Assembly (NCBI RefSeq): GCF_003286085.1
Contig: NW_020825288.1
Location: 9,052,001-9,116,000 of the forward strand
From: Drosophila persimilis
Taxonomy: Eukaryota; Arthropoda; Insecta; Diptera; Drosophilidae
DNA length: 64,000 bases
Direction of reading: 5' to 3'
The stretch's first letter is position 1; every line of letters begins with the position of its first letter. This document shows, piece by piece, positions 11,200-26,516 of this stretch. A model generated the notes under the pieces. The model saw nothing but the letters and a program-made list of their open reading frames with translations. It did not search any database and was not told the origin of the DNA. Position numbers and translations under genes: made by a program.

Positions 11200-14100
11200 G
11201 GGTGAACCGGTTTGCTCTTTAATGTGTGCTCTTTAGGCAGGCGCTGATTGGTTGTCCGGCCATAGAGCCCCGGGCTCCTGACTTGTTAATGGAGTTACGA
11301 GTACGAGCCGCTGTACGGCTGCCGTTGCGCCTGCGTCTGCGTCTGCGTCTCCGACTACTGCTCTCGAAACCGAAGCTTCCGTCGTCTTCGTCTTCGGCTG
11401 CACGCATGCGTGGCCGGTGGAGCCCGAGGCGATCTTTATTCCCTTGTGGTTTTTACGATTCCAACTTAATTATGTTTATAAATGCGGCCACCGTACGTAC
11501 GGTCACCGGGTGCATGGTGGCACGTTGGCACGGCGGCACGACGCCTCTGCTGCATGGCAGCGGCACGGACCTGCATTCTGCTCTACTTATTGTAGACCTA
11601 GTCCCTGCCTCAGGGCATCCCGTCTTATGGGTCGGCAATTAACACCTGGTCAATGGTTCTCCTCCCACAATGATTTTTGGGCTAATAATTTCGGGTGACG
11701 GGGGGAGGGGGTGGGCATGGCCTGGCCCGGAGTGGGTTTTTAGCCAATTATTGGCTCCGCGGACGGAGACGGTGCGGCGACTTCCATCCAATTATATGCA
11801 TTGCGAGTGAGTATAAATCAAATTTAAATGCAACCGGCCAATCGAGAGGGACCCAAACAAAAGACTTAAGCCACAAACTTGGCAATTACATGCGGCCAAC
11901 AAGCTAAAAGACAGGCTTAAAGCGGCAGCATCTTTGTTGTTGCTGCTGTTGCTGTTGTTGTTAGCGGCTCATATTTCTTGAGGCGCATATCTAAATATCG
12001 AATCATGTTGCTGATTTGCGCTGCCGCTGCCGCTGCCGCTCCATTGTTGTGGCAGCAGCAACAGCTACCAATGCAGCAGCAACAACAGCAACAGCAACAT
12101 CAGCGGCAGCAACAACAGTTGTCTGCCCACAACAGCAGCAGCAGCAGCAGCAACAACGACAATAACCACAGTTACACAGAAAGAAAATTAAGCTTACAAT
12201 TTCTAATTCTAATTGAATTTCAATATAATGTTCTTTTGATGATGATATGTTCAAGCAATGCAGACTTTATAGGAGCATTCGACTATTTTCTGTACGACAC
12301 TGGAATATCTCTCAACTCTATTTACTATTCCGATAATTTCCCAATTGATTTTCATCATTTACCTGCTGATTATATATTTCTTAGAGTGTACTAAATCTCA
12401 TTGTGGCCATTGTGACATGACTCTTGTTCGACAATAGATAAAACAAATTGACTTGGTGTGTGCCCAAAATGTCTTCTCTTGGCCATTTGCTATGTGACTA
12501 TGTTGCTATTTGTGCTATTGGGGTCGATTCCTCCATCCCGTTTTGGTGGGCGTACCTCGGCGTTGGGGTTCCTTGGTTGGGGGCAGCCGTCGCATCGCGG
12601 CTTGTGGCTCCTTTGTCATCTTTTTTTCCCAGTTCCCGAAGAGGAAAAACTGCACTACAATGCCCATTATCAAGGTACATATCTGCCAGCACAGAGAGCC
12701 CAGAGCGGCAATTGTACGGCGACAACGGCAACATCCCACAACGGCAACAGCAACAGCAACAACTGCAACAGCAACAACAGTAACCATAGCGATGTCCAAA
12801 TATGTTGCAAGTTGGTGTTATTCTTCACACGGCATCATAAATTTCACGTATAATTGACGCTTTCAGTTATATCAAAATTGGCTAAAAGGCGACGACCAGC
12901 AACAGGCAACAACAAAAGATAGCAAACAGAAACACTAGGCTTCTGGTAACGACGCTTCAGATACCCTTCCTGACGATCTATCGTATGGGAGATAAATGAT
13001 AAATGTAGAGTCTGCAGTCAGCGTTATATAGAATGATATTCGTCTAGAGATTGTACTTTTTAAGGTAAAAATAGTCGATTTTCCTACCAAAACTTGTTCT
13101 TTTATGGCGACCAAGTGTCACCTTACCATTTATCTGATATAGAACTCTCCTTCCTGCTGTGTATTTCGATTGGTACACTCCAAAAACCAACAAGGGGAAT
13201 GTCTATGAAGGAATGCTTTGGTTAAATACAAAACTATTCGGATGAATCTCATGTGGCTAGAATATCCTTCCTTCTCTCCATTGCAAACTTCTTTAAAAAC
13301 TCAAAATACCCTTTGCAAAGAGACAACAGCAGCAACACCAGGGAAACACCAGAGCAGCAACACCAGCAACAACTTTTGCGTTGGTGGCCAGCAGTCGGGG
13401 GACTCCAGAGACACCAGAGTCTCCAGAGATATTATTTTTGCTGGCTTGTAGCCGACTGTGGTTTACATTGTTTTCGTTTTGATTTCAGCTAATAGCCAGA
13501 GCCACTGCCACAGTCAGAGACACACACAGCGACAGAGGCAGAGACAGAGCCAGACGCGGAGGCGGACTGCGGACTGTGGAGTGAGGACTGCGGACTCCCA
13601 GGTGGACGGACAGACGGTCAGCATCTTACAGGTGTCTTTTGTGTGCGTCTCTCATAATTCGAGTTGGTGTTGTGTGTTGGCCGCAAGTTGGACACTTGTT
13701 CGGCTTTAATGGCATTTCTTTGTTGAAATTAGCTTTCGTTTTGAGTCGATTTTTGGGTTTTTTGCTGCCACATGGAGGAGTTTTTGCCAGCAGACAGATG
13801 CAAAAGTGGAGCGGAGAAGCGACATAAATCCATAAAATCAAACATATTGAGTAATCAAAATCAGTACGGGGACGGACCTACCCTCCCAGCAGGAACGGAA
13901 CACACCCCCTTCATCGGGCAGGCACCACCACCACCACCACCCCCGTAGGACAACCAGTTGGTTGAGTTCATTAAACAAACAGGCAAATATGTTGGCAATT
14001 TCAAGCAGTTGGTTTTACACCACTCAACATTTTATGACAGATTTTTCAAGTGTTTTTTCCGCCTCCTCCTGACGACTGCTGCTGCTGCTTCTGCCTCTGC

Positions 14101-17100
14101 CTCTGCCTCCGACTGCTGCTGTGGTTCTGCTTCCGCTGCTTCTGCTGCTGCTGCTGAGGCTGCAGTGGTGGCGGTTTTGTGGTTTGTGGTTCGCGGTTGT
14201 GCCCTTAGACGGAGGTGCATAAAACATTGCCTTAGGTTAGTGGTTTATGTAGGCTTTTATTGGTTTTGTGCCGGGCAAAAAGATTTATGGGCCATATTTT
14301 TAGCGAGAAGTTACGGGTACTTGAAGAAAAACACAACGCTAAGGGCAAAACACTGGGAATTGGGTCTAAGTTCAGTTTAAAGGTGGAGTCTTTACTTAAA
14401 CAAGATTGCAGAAGCTTCCTTTGGGGAAGTACAAAAGAGTATCAAAGACATCCTTCAGTCTTTAAGATCTATGAGTCCTTCAAAGAGCTGATAAAAGAAA
14501 GGATAAAGGAATCTTGGTGAAACATATTTGAACTGACTTTGATATATACGAGAATATCGCAATGATTACTCGCTGGAAGTCTAGCCTGAGTTATGAGTTA
14601 TGGTCATTCGTGAAAAGGGATATCTGGTTTTCTTTTAAGAACTTCAAATACCATCTAAAATATCCTTTTATGACCACGGGTTCCCTGCGGTGTATACAGA
14701 ATCGATGTAATGTGCAACAAAACGGAACCTTTTGAACGTATTTACTTAACAAGAGACACAAATTTGGTTGTATACCTGGCATAAAATATCGTGCAATTCT
14801 ATAGTACTTTGACCAAATTAAAGTTTCAATTAAAGATTCCAATTGCTAAGTAAATACTGAGAATCTTCTCTAAAATACGTATGTTCTCCTATCAGAAATT
14901 TCTATTATTCCCATGATCGTCAAAACTACCCTGAGCTGTATAATAAACTGATTAATTACTGAAGACTTAGGATCAATTTCAGCAAGAGATTTCAGTTCAC
15001 ATTTTGCACAGATATCACAGTGAAAAATGTTATCTGTGAGATATTCTATCCTGCTATCGATTCGCTCTACTAACCGCAATAAAAACTTTTAAAACTCACC
15101 CCTCTGTGGGGTACAATGAACTGCCCATCCATCCATCAAAGTTACCACCTGACCTGACCCAGAAACATGCACCACCTCGCCAGAAACCAAGGCACTTGTG
15201 CCGCTGTGAACCTCACACATGTTCATCATCATCATCATTGCAGCAGGAGACAGTTCCGAGGGGGGTTGTAGAGACTCGTGGCATGCCTCATTTAACCCTA
15301 AATCCACCCCTAGGCAAGCGATGCCACAACGAAATCCAATTGCGAAATCAGTAAGGCAAACATGTTTCATACGCATCGAATTATGACACGAACAAAGGCG
15401 ATTAATTAGTGGCCAGCGGAAGGGGCAGCCACTGCGATGGAGGGAGGGGGTGGGGAGGGGGTGCTGCCGCCAGGAAGAGGGAGGATGGATTGCGCCGACG
15501 CAAGCGGTAATCGAGATGGCTGCGCGTGCTCATGTCTCTCGCTTCGGCAGTGCCGCATGTGCAACAGCAAGCGTGAAAGAGAGATGGCAGTGGGGCAGGC
15601 GCGAGGGGGGGTGGATGGGGATGGGTGCTGCTGCATATCGAACCCATACTTTAACCCATACACGTGCATATGTCATTTTTATAGCGCTATACGTGTTTGC
15701 CATAAATCCATAACAATATGACAAGTACAAGTACTTTAGCGGCAGCCTCTCTCATGTGCAACATGTTTGCACGTTCACGCCACCGCCAGTGCCCATGTGT
15801 CCATGTGTCCATGTGCCAGTGCCAGTAGAGACGCCCTGGACTGCAGCACACCGACTCCCGATCCGACTCCGACTCCGACTGGAAGCACCTTTGCAGCATT
15901 TTGGTGATTGTGATCGCACAGCATCACAGTGCAACCTCTGCTGCGCTGCGGTCAGGATGATCTTGCCACAGACTACTCATTTGTGCTGCAACTGCGGCTT
16001 CTGCTCCGGGAACAGCAAGGAGGTATTTCTGCGCTACTCGCCGCCGCCTGACATGATTTACATGAAGTGAAGACGCACGTTTTTATTACATTTTCGTGGC
16101 TGTAAGTGCACCAAAGGCAGCCCAACCAGACCAAGCCACCAAGCCACCAAGCCACCGAACCACCACCCTCCCCCCACCCCAGAATGCTGCCAGCCACCCA
16201 ACCACCGCCATCAGCCATCAGCGGTTCCTCGTTTGATTTGCGGCAAATGTTACGCACAGAACCCGCCAGTATCCGAAACCCAACAGCTGTGCAAGTGGAG
16301 GGTTAAGTGCTGCAAATCATTTATCATTTTTGCTGTTACAATTTTCAAGTGCCCCTGCACCCTACACACAGCCCTGCCACACGCCTACCCCACCCCACAT
16401 TTGTCCGCAATTAAACAAACAATAAAAACTGCGGCAGCCTTGCCACAAAAGCAGGCAGAGTCGGGGTTGGACACGACACTTGTCACTGTCCGGATGAGTG
16501 TCGCCCTTCTCGTCGACGTCTCGTTCTGGACCTAAGTCGACATTTTAATTTTAGTTTTCGTTTCTGGAAAATTGAATTCCTCGCTCATTTGAGAGATCGT
16601 AATCCCCAAATGAGATTGCTTTTAGAGTAATCGCTTCATTTATGGGGGGATTTTCGGGCTGATTAAGCTTCATTAGGTTTTGATCAATTTTTTAGATTTA
16701 CGAAAGGAAATGGAAGGAATGGCTGCTCATTTGGGGCCGAGAGTTATGTGTGTTACATAGGAAAGATATTTGTTACCTAGGTGGTCCCTTTTCTGGGGGC
16801 ACCTTCGTGTCTTCTTTCCCATGTAGCCACCGAGAAATTTCAACTAATTAAAATACCTATAAACTCTGCATGTTGAGTCCTGTTTCCACATTTCATTGGA
16901 AATTTCAGAGAAACAGAGAAACAGAATCGTCTGGATAAGCAACACGCCAACCCCCAGCCCCAACCCCAGCCCCAACCCCAGCCCCAACAAATGACCAACT
17001 GAAGCCAATGCCGAAAACGGGGCCCTTCGAACCGACTAAAGATGAATGGTTGTGCCACGGCAGGGTCTCCAGTTGCCTCATGCCATGCCCCACCCCAGAG

Positions 17101-20000
17101 TGTAGCCCTCAGACCCAACTGACAGCAAACAGAAATCGACAGCCGTGCGGTGTTTACTACTCCAACAAGATCCCAAAAATAAAAAACAAAAACAAAAACA
17201 AAAAACGTACCCAACAAAAAAACAAAAACAGAAACAGAAACAGAAACCGGACAGAAATTCACTTCTGATCGCATTGCGAATGGGAATGGAATGGGTTCGG
17301 GACCAGAGAGCAGAGAGTAGAGCCCATCAGCATCAGCCGGAGTAGCCTTAGCTCTCAGTCTGAGATCCCAGTCGAAATGGACAGCTGAAAAGGAGGCTGG
17401 AATTTGGGTTTGGACTTGGGTTTGGACTTGGGTTTGGGATGTGGATGTGGAGAGCTTAAAACTTTTAGCATTTTTAATTAGCGCGTTCTTTGTTTTCGGT
17501 TCGTTCGTTCGTGCCGTGGCCAGACCAGAGGAACAAAATGAGAACAGATTCGAACAAAACGAATTTTATTTTCGGGCTTGCATGCTAATTCTCGACCAAA
17601 AGGAAGACCCCAATCCTTCTTGGTGTGGAAACAGTGGCGTAGGCAACATTGGGGTATCACAAATGACTCATTTCTTGGTCAAACTATAGAAGAACTAGGA
17701 AGGAAGTTAATTCTTTGAAGATCTATCCTCTTTGGCAAAGAGAGACGCCACTGCCCACTACCTTTATCAGAATCCAGATGGTGATGGGAACCTTGACCTT
17801 GAAGCAAAGTTAACCAAATGTAATTAGCCATTGCGAATAGTCGAGTATCTTTAAGCCAAAAGGAGGACTCCTCTCCTACAATCTGCACCCATTAAACGTA
17901 TGTATTGTATACTGGTGGCAGTTTAATAACCGTTCACTCGTTGATCTTTGAATGGATGGTTAAATTGTCTTTTGGGCTGTCCAGACCCGCTTGAGCCGAT
18001 CTATTGGGGGTCTCTATCGCAGGTAAGCCGATGCAGTAAATGCCAGTCGAGGATTTATAGCAGAATACTTTGACCAATTACGCAGGCATGCCTCCTCCAG
18101 CTGACGTTGCACTATGGCTTTGTCTGTGGCTGTGGCTGTGGCTCTGGCTCTGGCTCTGGCTAGATGGGGATGTGGATGTGGTTGTGGCCGACCAACCGTT
18201 TGACAACGCATCGTAAAGAGAGGACAAACATAAATATCAATTACAGGTCCATAAATTTGAAACCAATTAGCCAAGTGAAATTGATAACAGTCGTTCTACT
18301 CAAATGCAGCAATTTTCCATGGTCAAGCCGTGGCAGCAGCAATTTCCAGCAATCGCGAATAGTTTTCCCCCTCTCTTTGGCCGGTTGCTGCCTGGGATGC
18401 AGTCCAGAGTCACCGTCGCATCGACCCGTCTGAGTGGAGGATGCAAACAACTTAATACAAATTGAAGGCTCAAAAGCCAAATGTTTAGTTCTCACATTAA
18501 ATGTAAACGGCAGCGCTGCAGCCACACCAGATTGGGCCAAGACAACGAAAGCCAAAGACAGAGCCCGAGCCCGAGCAGAGACGGAACACGGCAACGGAGA
18601 CGGAGACGGAGACCGAGGCCGAGATGGAGATGGAGACAGAGCCAAAGGCAAAGACAGCGGCAGCGAGCACTACTTAACTTTTCGACACCCAATGAAATTT
18701 TCGCACATTACTGCCAAAAGTATCTAGATGCAAAAATATCTGCAGTCGTCTGCAGTTGCATGCAACCAAACTCCACACACACACACTCACAGCCAGGGCC
18801 AGAGCCAGAGACGGGTCCAATGCAGGGGCTCATATCTGCATCTCCTCGGGTAGGCAAATGCAATTTATTATACGTCTGGGGCCAGACCTGGGTACCCGGG
18901 ACCCGGCAGTACTCTCTGGCAAGATCAGATGAGATGGGGGCAGGCGGGAAGCCTGCAGATGGAGATGGGATCCTCCACACACGCAAACCTTTTGGCGTTT
19001 TTCTTATTAATACATTTTTAGCCTTTTCACTTTGGTGCTGCTGCTGCTGCTCCTGCTGCCGCTGCCGCAGATGCTGGTGGCGAAGGTGGAGACCCTGCAG
19101 CGGTGGTGGCGGTGTGGTGTGGTGTGTGGCGTGGGGCAAACTGAAATCAGATAAAAAATGCTTCGCACACGATTAGGAATTTTTAATTAAAATATTTTGT
19201 ACTGCTGTTTGTAGTTAATTTCGTACAAGACTCTCTCCGAGGCATACAAAGTGGCCAAAAGGGGCACCGAAGCAGGGTCCAATACGGAGGCCATAAGCAC
19301 CTGCATTTCATTGCTGCAACCCGGCCTCCGTTCCTGTCTCTGCCTCTGCCTCTATCTCTGCCACTGTCTCTGACGCTGGGCTGTTGCTGCTGTTGTTGTA
19401 TGCGTGTAGAACAGCACAAAGTACGCGATCCGATTGCCACAGTCGGAGACGGAGTCGAAGCTGAGGCTGAAGCTGAGGCTGAGACTGAAGCCGGAGCTGG
19501 TGCTGCAGCAGGAGTTTCTCAGTCACAGTCGCAGGAGGAAGAGGCCGGTCGAACGAAGCATGGGGCAGACAACAACGAAGACGTAGCCACCAAAGGGTGC
19601 CGAGCTGGCATAAAAATCCTTGTGTTTCCATTTCGCTTTCGTGCCCAGTCCGCGGACTTGGCGCAACATTTCAACCTGCCACTGCGGTGGCAGCATTGAT
19701 GGGCGTATACATGCGATTCATTCCGTGCCTGCCCCCTCTTCCTTCCGTTGGCTGCAGCGGCTGCGGCCGAGGCTGCTGCATCGTTTAGCTTAACTCAACA
19801 TATTTTTAAAGCCGTAATCTCCGTGAGGCAAGAGGGATGCGGTGCGGTGCAGACGAGAGGCGCGGGCGCATCGATGATATATTTAGTGGCAGGCAAAACG
19901 AAAGACTTAGGCAACGAACTTGCGATTACGACACAGCATGAGGCATTGCTTATATGGCTGGTGCATCCCCGACTATGCACATACAGTGGACATTCCCTAG
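11200..20000. other. Gene-free region, first part of the Serrate upstream desert
   Basis: CAG/CTG-rich stretches (11930-12170, 12720-12800, 14070-14160, 19030-19110) and CCCCAGCCCCAA repeats (16950-16987) alternate with AT-rich blocks (about 12950-13240 and 14300-15090). The longer open frames, such as 18481-19176, are Arg/Ser- or Gly/Asp-rich translations of these repeats. No exon recognised. Confidence 0.7.
16950..16987. repeat. CCCCAGCCCCAA minisatellite
   Basis: Alternating CCCCAG and CCCCAA units. Confidence 0.95.
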
Positions 20001-23000
20001 AGATGAACCGGAAAGGATTTAGACGAAGTGAATGAACAAAAATTAAAAGAAAACTGAAATACAAAATGTATTCCATAGAGTTCCTGCTTTTAAATCATTT
20101 CTATATTTACCAACACTTAATTAATTATTTTGTTTCTGTTGTATAGATACATATACATATGTATGTGTATTAAAAGAAGCTGCAACCTATTTCCACATGG
20201 GTTCCATATGGAAGAAAATCTAAAGAAATATTGTAAAAATCTTCAAATTTCTGACTTACAAAATTTCAACCATTTCAATGCTAACCAACACTGTTTACCT
20301 GGGAGTGTTACTTAATTTTAATGCTTCCCAAACTTTTACATTATATTTCCTGTACAATTTCCTCTTTCATTTTGTTTTTGAGAGTACTTCCAAACTTCTA
20401 TCTTACACATCTGTCCCCCTTAAAGACGATCTGCTCTGCTGTCCCTTCTGCTTGGATCTCCACTGTAGCTATATGCCAATTGGCGCTGCCCTGCACGACT
20501 TTCTTGCAGCTCCTCTCCTTCTGTTGTTGCATTGGGCCCTCCGTCAACTCCTTTCTTTCAGTGTGTGTTGGCTGGCGTTTTTTTTTCGGTTTTGTTTCTT
20601 ATATTTTGCTCGGCGCAAATTGAAGATCGTGTTAAACGCTTAAGTTGTTTTTGTAGCCAGCTAAAAAGAGCGAGAGATGAGGGTGAGAGAGGGGTGGCTG
20701 CAGGAGGGGGGCCGGACAACACATGCAAGCCACAATGCATCATTAGCGTTGTGGCAAATATGTTTTTGCCACACAGACGGGGGACAGCGGGACAGGCCTG
20801 AAATCGTTTTGTATCTGAGAGTGAGGAGGACGGTGCAACAAGTGCAAGATCTCAGTTCATTGCCTTCCAGGGTCCACTGATTATTGCGGAGCCGTAAATT
20901 ATGACTAATTGATTAACAAATTCAACAGCAACAGCTCAGCCACAGTGGGACAAGTGCAGACGACCAACAACGCCAGGACACGCACATGCCACATAAATCA
21001 GAATCTGCATTCGGATGGTATCTCTCTCTCTCTCTCTGTCTCGGCAACACTTTCCTCCTGTCAACGCCACCTTTTGTGGCAGCCAGGTGACAAATCTACA
21101 CCATGCTCTACCTCACGTGCACAGCATCCACAAGTTAATAAGCCAGAGATTTAAAAGCCTCGCCTCGGGTTTTCTTTTGTTTGATTATGGCTTTTCTTTG
21201 GGCCTTTTTTCCTAGTGTTTACCCAACAAATACGACACTTTTGTGGTACGCTTAAAATGCAAAATGTGTCAAATGCCCGTACTCTTACAGAAAATACGTT
21301 TCTCTTTCAAGTGGAAGAAAAATGAGCTTCGAATAAACAACTGGTAAAATACGAGTTAAATGTTAAATTAACGTACACTTTGCGTGGCTCGAAACCAACC
21401 AAAGACTGAAATGCGCACGCACAGATTTTGTAAATGAACTCAAAAAAGGCAAAAACATCAGAAATACAATAAGTGGGGGCGTCTGGGCACCTGAGCAGAA
21501 GGGCGGGCGGGCCGGCTGGTCGCGGTCGTGAGATCGAAGAGACATTCCAATCTCGAATTGTGTCATGCGATATATGGTATATATGTACATATGTAGGTAC
21601 CTATAACCGTAGTATTTGCTTAGTCAATGCAAAAATATTGAGATTTGGCGAGTTATGATGAGTAATCTTGGGTTGGGTTGTGGTCGTGGGATTATAGTAA
21701 ATTCGCAGATAGAAAATGGGTTAAACCATACAAATTTATATTGATTTCATGGGTTATTTTTTAATGTTGTTAATCTTTGAAGGTCTTTATATACAAATTA
21801 TAATTTTGGCCTTAATTAAAATGATGTTTACTCTGTCTATAATAATAATTATGACTATAATAATATATCAATGACATCCATTGGAAGATATGATTGGAAG
21901 ATATATGTATTGTAGAAAAACAAACTAGGTATACGATAAGTTGAAAATATATTTAAATAAAATCTTTCTTTAAACTAAAACCTGAGCATAAATTCTTCCT
22001 TTTTCTTTCTACACAGTTTCTTTTTATATTTTTATAAATTTCGCTTTATAAAGTTTATTATCTGATTTATAAAATGTGTCTCTACAGCGAAAGGAAATGT
22101 AGGTACTATGAAAAGTAAAACCATGCCATTTCATTATCTGAGATTATGGGTACAAAATGACAGATCCTGCTTTTGACAGCTGATCCACAATTCAGTAAGT
22201 AAAACTCTTTTCCAACTTCAATTCCAATACCCAGTCCACTCCACTCCCCACTTGAGTTGACCTTCTGGCTGAGTCAATTCATTGACATCCCTTGCCAAAC
22301 ATCCATCGAATGTAATAAATTTCCATTACCTGCTACACTTTTGGCTCTCACCTTGAGCTGCCATTCTAGACAAGTGCTGGCTGCGGGCCCCGTCAGGCTC
22401 TTAGTTTGGCGGGTAATTCAGAGCGACTACGCCTCGAAGCGACTACGGGTCGAGTCTCGCGATTACCATAAGACTTATAAATAAATAAAATCCCACCACC
22501 AGCGGCCGCCTCACAGCAGTAGCAGCAGCCAGCGGAAACTTGTTCTGGCTTAAAGCAGTTACAATGTTTTTGTTTTTTGTGAACATTTTGAAAACATTTA
22601 CAGTCGCGGCATGGTCGGCGGACAACAACGAAAAATTGGAGCAGCCGCATTTTGGGGCAACTAAAAACCAAAACAGCATTTGAACGTGCATTATATTAAT
22701 CTGACTCCGAATTTTAATTGCAAATTGCAACAGGCCCACAGAGCTGACCAACGTGCGGCCAGTGCAGCAGAGTGTGGCAGCTCGGAGATGATTAAAAATG
22801 CAAGGCAAATACACTTCATTATGGGACCATTTTCCAGAGACATGTCAGTCGCAGTCTCGGCCAGACACTGGCCACATAATTCACTCACTCAACAGAGGAT
22901 GCATGCAAAGCAGGCCTCAGACCACGGCCCAGACCATGGCCCAGACCTTTGAGGGATTGGACTCGGGGCTGGAGAGATGGACAGGCGGAAAAGTCGTCGG

Positions 23001-25548
23001 GCAGAGGCTTCAAGATTACAAGTGCAACGCATTCCCAGGTTACCGATTTCATCAAAATGATAAAGAACCTTCAAGAACCGCCACCGCCACTGGCAGAGCC
23101 AACGCCACCGACAGTGCGGCTGGCTGTTGCTGACTTGACTGACTGACTGTCTGACAGTGCCTACTGTTTGTTCTCGGCCAGCAGAACAGCAACAATCGAA
23201 AACATTTAAGCACTTTATGCTATGCTCCACTTGAGCCGCGTTGCGTTTCACATTCGAGTGCAAAATCAACACACAAGCAGCGGCATTACTCAAGGTGCAG
23301 GCAAAAAAACACAGAAAAACAGAAAAACTGTAGAAAACCGAGTTGAAAAACGAGCTGAAAAACGAAGACCGAACGAACAGAGCAGAGATTTAAATGCCTA
23401 TCGCAAAGACACATCGACAAACGTCCCCATGTCCGCGTGTCCCAGTCCCAGTCCCAATCCCAATCCATGACCATGGGCAGGTCCATGTCCACGTCCAGGC
23501 CCGAGGTCCAGACCCAGACCCAGCCCCAGATCCGGGGACGGTGGCACTTGTATTGATCTAATCTAACCACGTTCAGTGTATGTACGCCTGTCTCCGGCGG
23601 TGGTCTCTCCTCTCTCCTTCCCTTAATGACTGGACTAAACCACGAGTGGGATTGAATGGTATACGAATGCCATGGTATGGTATGGCATGGCATGGTATGG
23701 TACTATGGTGGAAGATCTACTCTACCCACGCATCCGCGCGGCTCAAGAAGTTTATTGAGAAATTACCAAGTACAAAATGAGGTGTCAGATTTTTGATTCT
23801 TTCCATTCCAATCTCCCAATCCCGATCTCCGCATAACTTTGACCAAGTTTGTGGCCCAAGTCTTTTGTGTCTGCCTTCCACATATTTATGATGACAAATA
23901 TGGCTTTTCCCGAGGAAGGTCCACGCCGCACCACACCAATCGACACCTTTGGCAAACAAAGCCTTAATGAAGTGCGTGCGTACCTGCCTAAGAAAAGCCA
24001 ACAACCGAACTGAGAGGAGATGCTGAGGCTCAGATCTCAGATCTCGCCTCTCTGGGGGACAGCAAATGGAGTGTGTAAATTGTATGGTAAAATAAATACA
24101 TAAAAGAATCCAAATCTCGATTTATGCTGGCATAAATGAGCAACGTTCTATAACTCAAATTAAAAGCAATCTAAAAATCCAAATAGAAAGGAACAAATAC
24201 CCAAATACCAAAAATGAGAATTCCAAGCAAACGAGCCACAGCTCTTGGTCTTCGGTCTTCGGGCCAGGCCAACACAACATTCAGATCGGCTCTCAACGAC
24301 AGTTTGCTCCAAATTAAAAAAGTATAAAACCATAAAGACGACAATAATGACAGCCCGTTGATGGTGACAACGACCATGATGATGATGATGATGATCATAA
24401 TGAGGATGAAGAAGTCGCTGCGGGGAAATGGAAAGGGGAATGGACTGGACTGGGCCCCCTGAATGAGACTGAGCCGGTGACTAGAGGGGATTGCTGTCTC
24501 CACAATGACACAGGCAAATGTCTTCTTTGTGCTGGCTTAAACGACTGCGAGGGTGGTTCTTGTTGTTCAATGAAAACGTTAGAAAAAGCAAGTGAAAGAT
24601 TGAAAAGAGAAGGCATACAGCATACAACGAAACCTCGAAATAATTCAGTTGAGAAAATTACAATTAAATTAATTTGAAGAAATAAATAAAAAAACATATA
24701 CTGAAATTTTCTCAAAGAAAAGGTATTCATTAGGAAAAACAAGTACGTTCGTTGTTGTAGGTGCATAGCACTATTTTATAAAATTATAAAAACCAAAATT
24801 GAGGGACTTTCTATGCAAGGACAACAAGGATAGAATACTCCACTAATAGTTAATTTTTTAAATTTTCCAGTTGATTATTTTTGGTTTTTTATAGACTAAG
24901 TGGAATCTTTGTGAGAATTTTGTATAATTTCTTATGTCGAAACTCTCAAATGCCGAAGCATGGAATAATTATAGAAATTCAGAAGGTTATTTTTTTTGTA
25001 CACCCTAGAATACAGAAGAATCGCCAAAAAGTGAAACTTTTGCCACAAGCAAACTGTTGTATTCCCCCTCGATATATGGTCGGGTTGTCGCATGGCCGTT
25101 TATTTTTTCTCTTCGGCGGCTGAACCTAATAATCCTCATGACTCGCATATCAAATGACAACAAATTTACTGCGGACGTTGGCGGCGACGATGATGATGGG
25201 GACGACCCGGCCGCGTGGACGTGGACGAGGACGGGGGACGGGGGACGCGGAGTGCAGTGTCAAATTGAGCGACAATGGGCGACAAACGAAAAAAGCGGGC
25301 CACAGTGGGACAGTGGCAACTGTAACGTTTTGTTGCCTTTCATTTCCCACTCCCCATTTCCACCGATCCCTTGTCCCCATGGAGCAGAGAGAAGCACCCC
25401 GCCGCACCCCTCCGTCTGCCCCGTTCCCCGGGGTCTGCGTGTGTTGTGCATTTGCCGCTTTAATACCTTTTAACACTAATCGCATCGACCGAAGCGCAAT
25501 CAGTTGTGATGGGAATATAAATAAAAAGAAGAATATATTGTATGTATC

Positions 25549-25569
25549 AAAAAAAAAAAAAAAAAAAAA
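25549..25569. repeat. Poly(A) run of 21
   Basis: Homopolymer. I see no target-site duplication or gene fragment beside it that would mark a retroposed copy. Confidence 0.95.
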
Positions 25570-26490
25570 CCTAACAAAAAGCCAACGGAAAGCAACAAGA
25601 AAGGGCCCAGAGGCCAGAGATTCTGCCGTCACCATATGGATATCGTCGCCCTAGTCGCCGCTGAACAAGAAATAAAAATCGTTCAAGTTCTTGGCTGAGG
25701 GAATCTTTTTTGGTCTGTGAGACGACTGTCTTCTTTTTTTCGGGTGAGATTTTCTCACGTGTTCTTTGCATTGGTCTTATTTTTTTCGGTTTTTCGATCT
25801 TTCGATTTTTTTGGGTGCCTGTATGCGTTTGAAACTGGAGCTCTTCTCATCAGCATGAGATGAAGATTTTTGGTTACTCGTACGTTTTGGGTTTTTGTTT
25901 TTTACGAACGCAGTGAATTTTTATGTTCCGATGATGAACTGTGCACACGACCCGAACAGAAATAACCAATCCACGACCATTGGGCGGCGGCAACATGACT
26001 CAACCGAGAACACCAGAGCCAGGGTCCCCGAGACGTTTTTGGCCAAGGTCTTCTGTGGACAGGGGACTACTGCTGTTGCTGCTGCTGCTGCTGCTTCCCA
26101 GGTTGTTGTGGCATTAAAATCATCGAACAGGAAATTGCCACAAATTCTTTATGAGATTTACTATGTGTGTTTTTGGTCTTAATGATTTCTATTTTATTTC
26201 ATTCCACACTGCAGCCACGAAATGTGTATCTACTCGTATATATCTGTATCTGTATTGTATCTTTCCTTCTGCTTCAGCGAGTGTGGAGTCTCAGGCTTGG
26301 GGCTGCTGCACAGTACGTGGCCATGGAGCCGAAAGGCTACAAGTTCATCCAGAGATCTGTGGCTCTGTTCTGGATTCCCATCCAACACATGCGAAATCAG
26401 TAGATCACGAAATGAATAGCCATAAATACAATGCGAGGAGAAGCCAAGAACTAAGCCAAGGAGCAGACACCAGAAGAGGAAACATGCTGA

Positions 26491-26516
26491 CTGGACTGGA
26501 CTGGACTGGACTGGAC
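26491..26516. repeat. (CTGGA)n microsatellite
   Basis: Five-base tandem units. Confidence 0.95.

Noticed and set aside
18481-19176. 231-codon plus-strand open frame
   Set aside because: Its length comes from GAGACG-type and CTGCTG repeats; the composition is Arg/Ser/Cys-rich with no family match.
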